Assembly: GCA_963664585.2 (NCBI GenBank)
Contig: CAXXEO010000009.1
Location: forward strand, 62,001-126,000
Direction of reading: 5' to 3'
Source: G963664585 sp963664585
GTDB taxonomy: Bacteria > Bacillota > Clostridia > Oscillospirales > Ruminococcaceae
DNA: 64,000 nucleotides
The notes beneath the pieces are model-generated. The model made no database searches and was not told where the DNA came from. It saw only the letters and a program-made list of their open reading frames with translations. Position numbers and translations under genes: made by a program. Shown here piece by piece: positions 61,271-64,000 of the stretch (positions are counted from its first letter, which is position 1; every line of letters starts with the position of its first letter).

Positions 61271-61307
61271 GCTCTGTTTTCCCCGCCGTTGACGGAAAAA
61301 ACAGAGC
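61271..61307 (+). terminator. Hairpin between the lipoprotein and kinase genes
   Basis: GCTCTGTTTTCCCCG pairs with CGGAAAAAACAGAGC (about 13 of 15) across CCGTTGA. No T tract follows. May stabilise or separate transcripts upstream of the kinase gene. Confidence 0.45.
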
Positions 61308-61365
61308 GAAGAAACCCCATTTATTTAAATAATTGCTATATGCAAGCATCAGGGGGGAATTGGAA

Positions 61366-63795
61366 GTGAACGGACAATATCGCATCGGTGAGACGGTGCT
61401 GGGCAGCTGGGTCATCAAAAAAAAACTGGGCGAGGGAAGCTTCGGCCGGGTCTATGAAATTGAACGAGAAGACTTCGGAGAGCGGTATCGCGCCGCCTTA
61501 AAAATCATCACCGTGCCGCAAAGTGAAGCGGAACTGCGCGGCGCTCAGGAAGAGGGGATGGACCCTCAAAGCGCGGAGCAATACTTCTACAGCGTGGTTC
61601 AGGATATCGTACGTGAATTCGCCCTGATGGCCCGGCTCAAAGGAACGGCCCACGTCGTCAGCTATGAGGATCATACGGTGATCCGGCATCAAAACGGGAT
61701 CGGCTGGGACATTCTGATCCGGATGGAGCTTCTTACCCCGCTTCTCACCTATGCCTACGCTCACCCGTTTTCCCGCCGGGAGATTATGCGGATGGGCATT
61801 GATCTTTGCCAGGCACTGGAGCTCTGTCAGAAGTACAACATTATCCACCGTGACATTAAGCCAGAAAACATCTTCGTTTCAGATAACGGGGACTTCAAAC
61901 TCGGAGATTTCGGCATCGCACGCACGGTGGAAAAGACCATGTCCGGCCTTTCCAAAAAAGGCACCTACAATTATATGGCCCCGGAGGTCTACCGAGGGGC
62001 GGAGTACGGTTTCAGCGTGGACATCTACTCGCTGGGCATTGTGCTCTACCGGATGCTCAACAAAAACCGAGTTCCTTTCCTGCCGCCCGCCCCCGAGCCG
62101 ATCACCTACAGTGCCCGGGAAAGCGCGCTGGCCCACCGGATGGGCGGAGACCAGATTTCAAAGCCGTTCTATGCCCAGGGCCGGCTGGCTGAGATCGTCG
62201 AGAAGGCGGTTGCCTTCCAGCCCAAAGAGCGGTATCCCAGCCCGATGCAGATGAGACAGGAACTGGAAGCGATTCTATACGAAAAAGAAGACGCCGAAAT
62301 CATCTACCCGGACGGGGATGAACTGGCGCTGGCTGAGAATCTTTATGCTTCGAAAACACCCGTCCGGGAGGCTGAGGCTCTTCCGGCCGAACAAACATCC
62401 GCCACCAGTTCGATGTTCGGCTCAGTCGCGGCGACAGTTACTGCCAAGCTGGAAGACGGCACCGAGAGCTTTTTTAAAAAAATCTCCCCTGTCAATGGAG
62501 ACGGAACAGCAAAGACCCAGAGCGTCTTCAGCCGTTCCGCTGCAAAACGAAAAGCACCAGCACAGACCGACCGCAGAGCAAAGAAGGCATGGCCGCTCGT
62601 CCTGACGGCGGCTGCGGTGGTAGCGCTGTCAGCGGGAGGTGCCTTTTACCTGAAAAGTCAACAAATACGGCAGCAGGAAGCGCGCCAGGCCAGTTATCAG
62701 TCTTTGATGGTCCAAGCGTCAGGGCTATATGAAAGCGACCCGCAGCAGGCGGGAGCCCGCCTGCTTGACGCGCAGAAGCTCTTTCCCAAAGAGAGCGAGC
62801 CTTATATCGGCTACGCTTATGCGCTTTACTGCGACCGACAGTACGAAAAGTGCGTCAATTATATTGAAAACGATCTGGCGCTCGGCAAGAGCTATGAACT
62901 ATCCACCCAGAGCCGTCTCAGCGAGATTTTGGGTGCTGCCTATTTCGAAAAGGGCGACTACGCGGCATCGGCTTCCTTCTTCCGCCTATCTACAGCAGGC
63001 GGGGACATCACAGTGTCCGCTATGAGGGACTACGCGGTTGCACTGGGCAGACTGGGAGACATCATTGCGTCCGAAAAAGTTTTGCAGAAGATGTTTGACT
63101 CCGGGGCAGATGAAACCGTGACCAAGTATGTGCAGGCCGAGGTCGATTATGCTCAAAAGGAGTATCTAAATGCCGAACAGGGATTTCGGGCGATCTATGA
63201 CAGTGCAAAGGACACCGATTTGAAAAAGCGCGCTATGCGTTCTCTTGCCGAGGTTTATCGTGATTGTGCCGCGCTGGAAAAGCTGGGCAAATCTCCAATT
63301 GTTAATGCAGCGGCCTGCGAAGCAGAATTATTGTCTAAGGCCGTTACCGAACTGAGCCTGAATAATGACAGCACCATCTGGGAGATGTTGGCTCAGGCCT
63401 ATTTCGACGCATATCAGATGAACCACAAGCTGGGAGACACCTGGCTCAAACAGTCGGCACAGGCCTTTGAGCATGTGCTTGAATTGGGAATCCATAAGGA
63501 TTATCTCTACAGCAATCTATTCATCGTCTACTATCAGCAGGGCGATTATACGATGGCGGAGAACGCGCTTTCCCGCATGGAGCAAGCGTATTCCAAGAGT
63601 TACACTCCCCATGCCCTACGATGTATGATGCTGATCACCATAGAAAACAATAAGACCCAATCTAACCGGGATTATGACGCTGCCTATCAGGAATTTGAGA
63701 AAGCGCAGGGCCTGTTGACAGGCTCTGACGACCGAACCTATTTCCAACAGATTGAAACTCTGATCAAGTCGCTGAAGGCGGAGGGGTGGCTCTGA
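61366..63795 (+). CDS. Transmembrane Ser/Thr protein kinase with extracellular TPR domain
   Basis: 809 residues from GTG 61366 (AGGGGGG eight bases upstream). Hanks kinase domain 1-300: glycine loop LGEGSFGRVYE, catalytic lysine about 46 (AALKIITV), HRDIKPEN at about 161-168, DFG in GDFGIAR about 181, and APE in YMAPEVYRG. All active-site residues appear present. Linker about 310-405 with a basic end, TM helix about 409-428, then an extracytoplasmic TPR array to the C-terminus. Lacks PASTA domains. Topology matches EssB/YukC (cytoplasmic pseudokinase, one TM, helical ectodomain) but with an apparently active kinase. A PP2C gene follows after 15 bp. Confidence 0.92.
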   Translation: MNGQYRIGETVLGSWVIKKKLGEGSFGRVYEIEREDFGERYRAALKIITVPQSEAELRGAQEEGMDPQSAEQYFYSVVQDIVREFALMARLKGTAHVVSYEDHTVIRHQNGIGWDILIRMELLTPLLTYAYAHPFSRREIMRMGIDLCQALELCQKYNIIHRDIKPENIFVSDNGDFKLGDFGIARTVEKTMSGLSKKGTYNYMAPEVYRGAEYGFSVDIYSLGIVLYRMLNKNRVPFLPPAPEPITYSARESALAHRMGGDQISKPFYAQGRLAEIVEKAVAFQPKERYPSPMQMRQELEAILYEKEDAEIIYPDGDELALAENLYASKTPVREAEALPAEQTSATSSMFGSVAATVTAKLEDGTESFFKKISPVNGDGTAKTQSVFSRSAAKRKAPAQTDRRAKKAWPLVLTAAAVVALSAGGAFYLKSQQIRQQEARQASYQSLMVQASGLYESDPQQAGARLLDAQKLFPKESEPYIGYAYALYCDRQYEKCVNYIENDLALGKSYELSTQSRLSEILGAAYFEKGDYAASASFFRLSTAGGDITVSAMRDYAVALGRLGDIIASEKVLQKMFDSGADETVTKYVQAEVDYAQKEYLNAEQGFRAIYDSAKDTDLKKRAMRSLAEVYRDCAALEKLGKSPIVNAAACEAELLSKAVTELSLNNDSTIWEMLAQAYFDAYQMNHKLGDTWLKQSAQAFEHVLELGIHKDYLYSNLFIVYYQQGDYTMAENALSRMEQAYSKSYTPHALRCMMLITIENNKTQSNRDYDAAYQEFEKAQGLLTGSDDRTYFQQIETLIKSLKAEGWL

Positions 63796-63810
63796 GAAAG
63801 GAAGGCCGAA

Positions 63811-64000
63811 ATGTACTATTTAGAGGCGGCTTGCCGCTGTGACCCTGGCAGAGTACGGCTAAAAAACGAGGACAACCTCTATTTTAACGAAAAAATTCTT
63901 CTAGTGCAAAATCTTGGTACGCCCTGTGTTCTTTCTTTTCGCGGGGCTTTGGGAAACGCTTGCTTTGGAGTATTTGACGGGATGGGCGGAGAACAGCAAG
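63811..64000 (+). CDS. PP2C-family Ser/Thr phosphatase, N-terminal part (runs off the window)
   Basis: 63 codons visible from ATG 63811 (GAAAGGAAGG). VRLKNEDNLYF is the PP2C motif 1 (R-x-x-NED), and FGVFDGMGGE motif 2 with the metal-binding aspartate. The insertion between them (NLGTPCVLSFRG) is longer than usual. It should reverse phosphorylation by the kinase encoded just upstream. C-terminus is outside the window. Confidence 0.88.
   Translation, partial: MYYLEAACRCDPGRVRLKNEDNLYFNEKILLVQNLGTPCVLSFRGALGNACFGVFDGMGGEQQ

Overview
The window looks like a spore-forming, low-to-mid GC member of the Clostridia, probably close to Oscillospiraceae. The support is spmA/spmB, an AbrB protein with CxxC pairs, a sporulation sigma-K-like promoter, Shine-Dalgarno sites of the AGGAGG type on most genes, FumAB-type Fe-S hydratases and an (R)-2-hydroxyacyl-CoA dehydratase activase. 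No rRNA, tRNA or CRISPR array was recognised. Species-level assignment is not possible by eye.

Layout. 0-17.5 kb is mostly chromosomal housekeeping: a truncated MFS transporter; prmC with a +1 frameshift, DUF1385, a PhoR/PhoB-like two-component pair and a lipoprotein in one minus-strand operon; nitroreductase; XRE regulator; CobC-like phosphatase and CobO; a DUF975-like membrane protein; AbrB; spmAB; a three-gene operon with a 24-residue tandem repeat protein; trmB and two TrkA proteins. 17.5-27 kb is accessory: a phage-type holin, a small membrane protein behind an apparent LexA-controlled promoter, a MarR-regulated activase/HgdB-like pair and an IS3 element. 27-38.3 kb is a catabolic island: an M20 amidohydrolase with a DUF3100 membrane protein facing a minus-strand operon GntR - MmgE/PrpD - FumA - FumB - FumC - malic enzyme, plus a D-aminoacylase. 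This would carry a C4-dicarboxylate to pyruvate. An IS30 element follows, then a frameshifted lipoprotein MltG, a WYL-regulated five-gene cassette ending in an SPL-type radical SAM protein, and a block of hypothetical, beta-helix and clostripain-like proteins that may belong to the spore surface.

49.3 kb to the right edge is a type VII (ESX/WXG100) secretion locus behind a consensus sigma-A promoter: XRE regulator, EssC-type ATPase with FHA domain, an unrecognised protein that faintly recalls EspG chaperones, a YukD/EsaB ubiquitin-like protein, two WXG100 proteins, a long putative substrate, a cytosolic TPR protein, two TPR lipoproteins (the second broken by an in-frame amber codon), a transmembrane Ser/Thr kinase with a large TPR ectodomain, and the start of a PP2C phosphatase. 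FHA reader, kinase writer and phosphatase eraser in one secretion locus suggest a phospho-controlled T7SS. The kinase-TM-ectodomain protein occupies the architectural niche of the pseudokinase EssB/YukC, which is not otherwise seen here. This is the most interesting system in the window.

Two families of short palindromic elements are scattered through 6-49 kb but are absent from the T7SS locus. Family A (about 100 bp, nine copies) and family B (75-113 bp, four copies plus a half copy) both have terminal inverted repeats, and most copies carry a GC-rich core hairpin that is usually closed by a cUUCGg tetraloop on one strand. One A copy is split by the IS30 element with a 4-bp GATT duplication, and the IS30 ends resemble the ends of family B.
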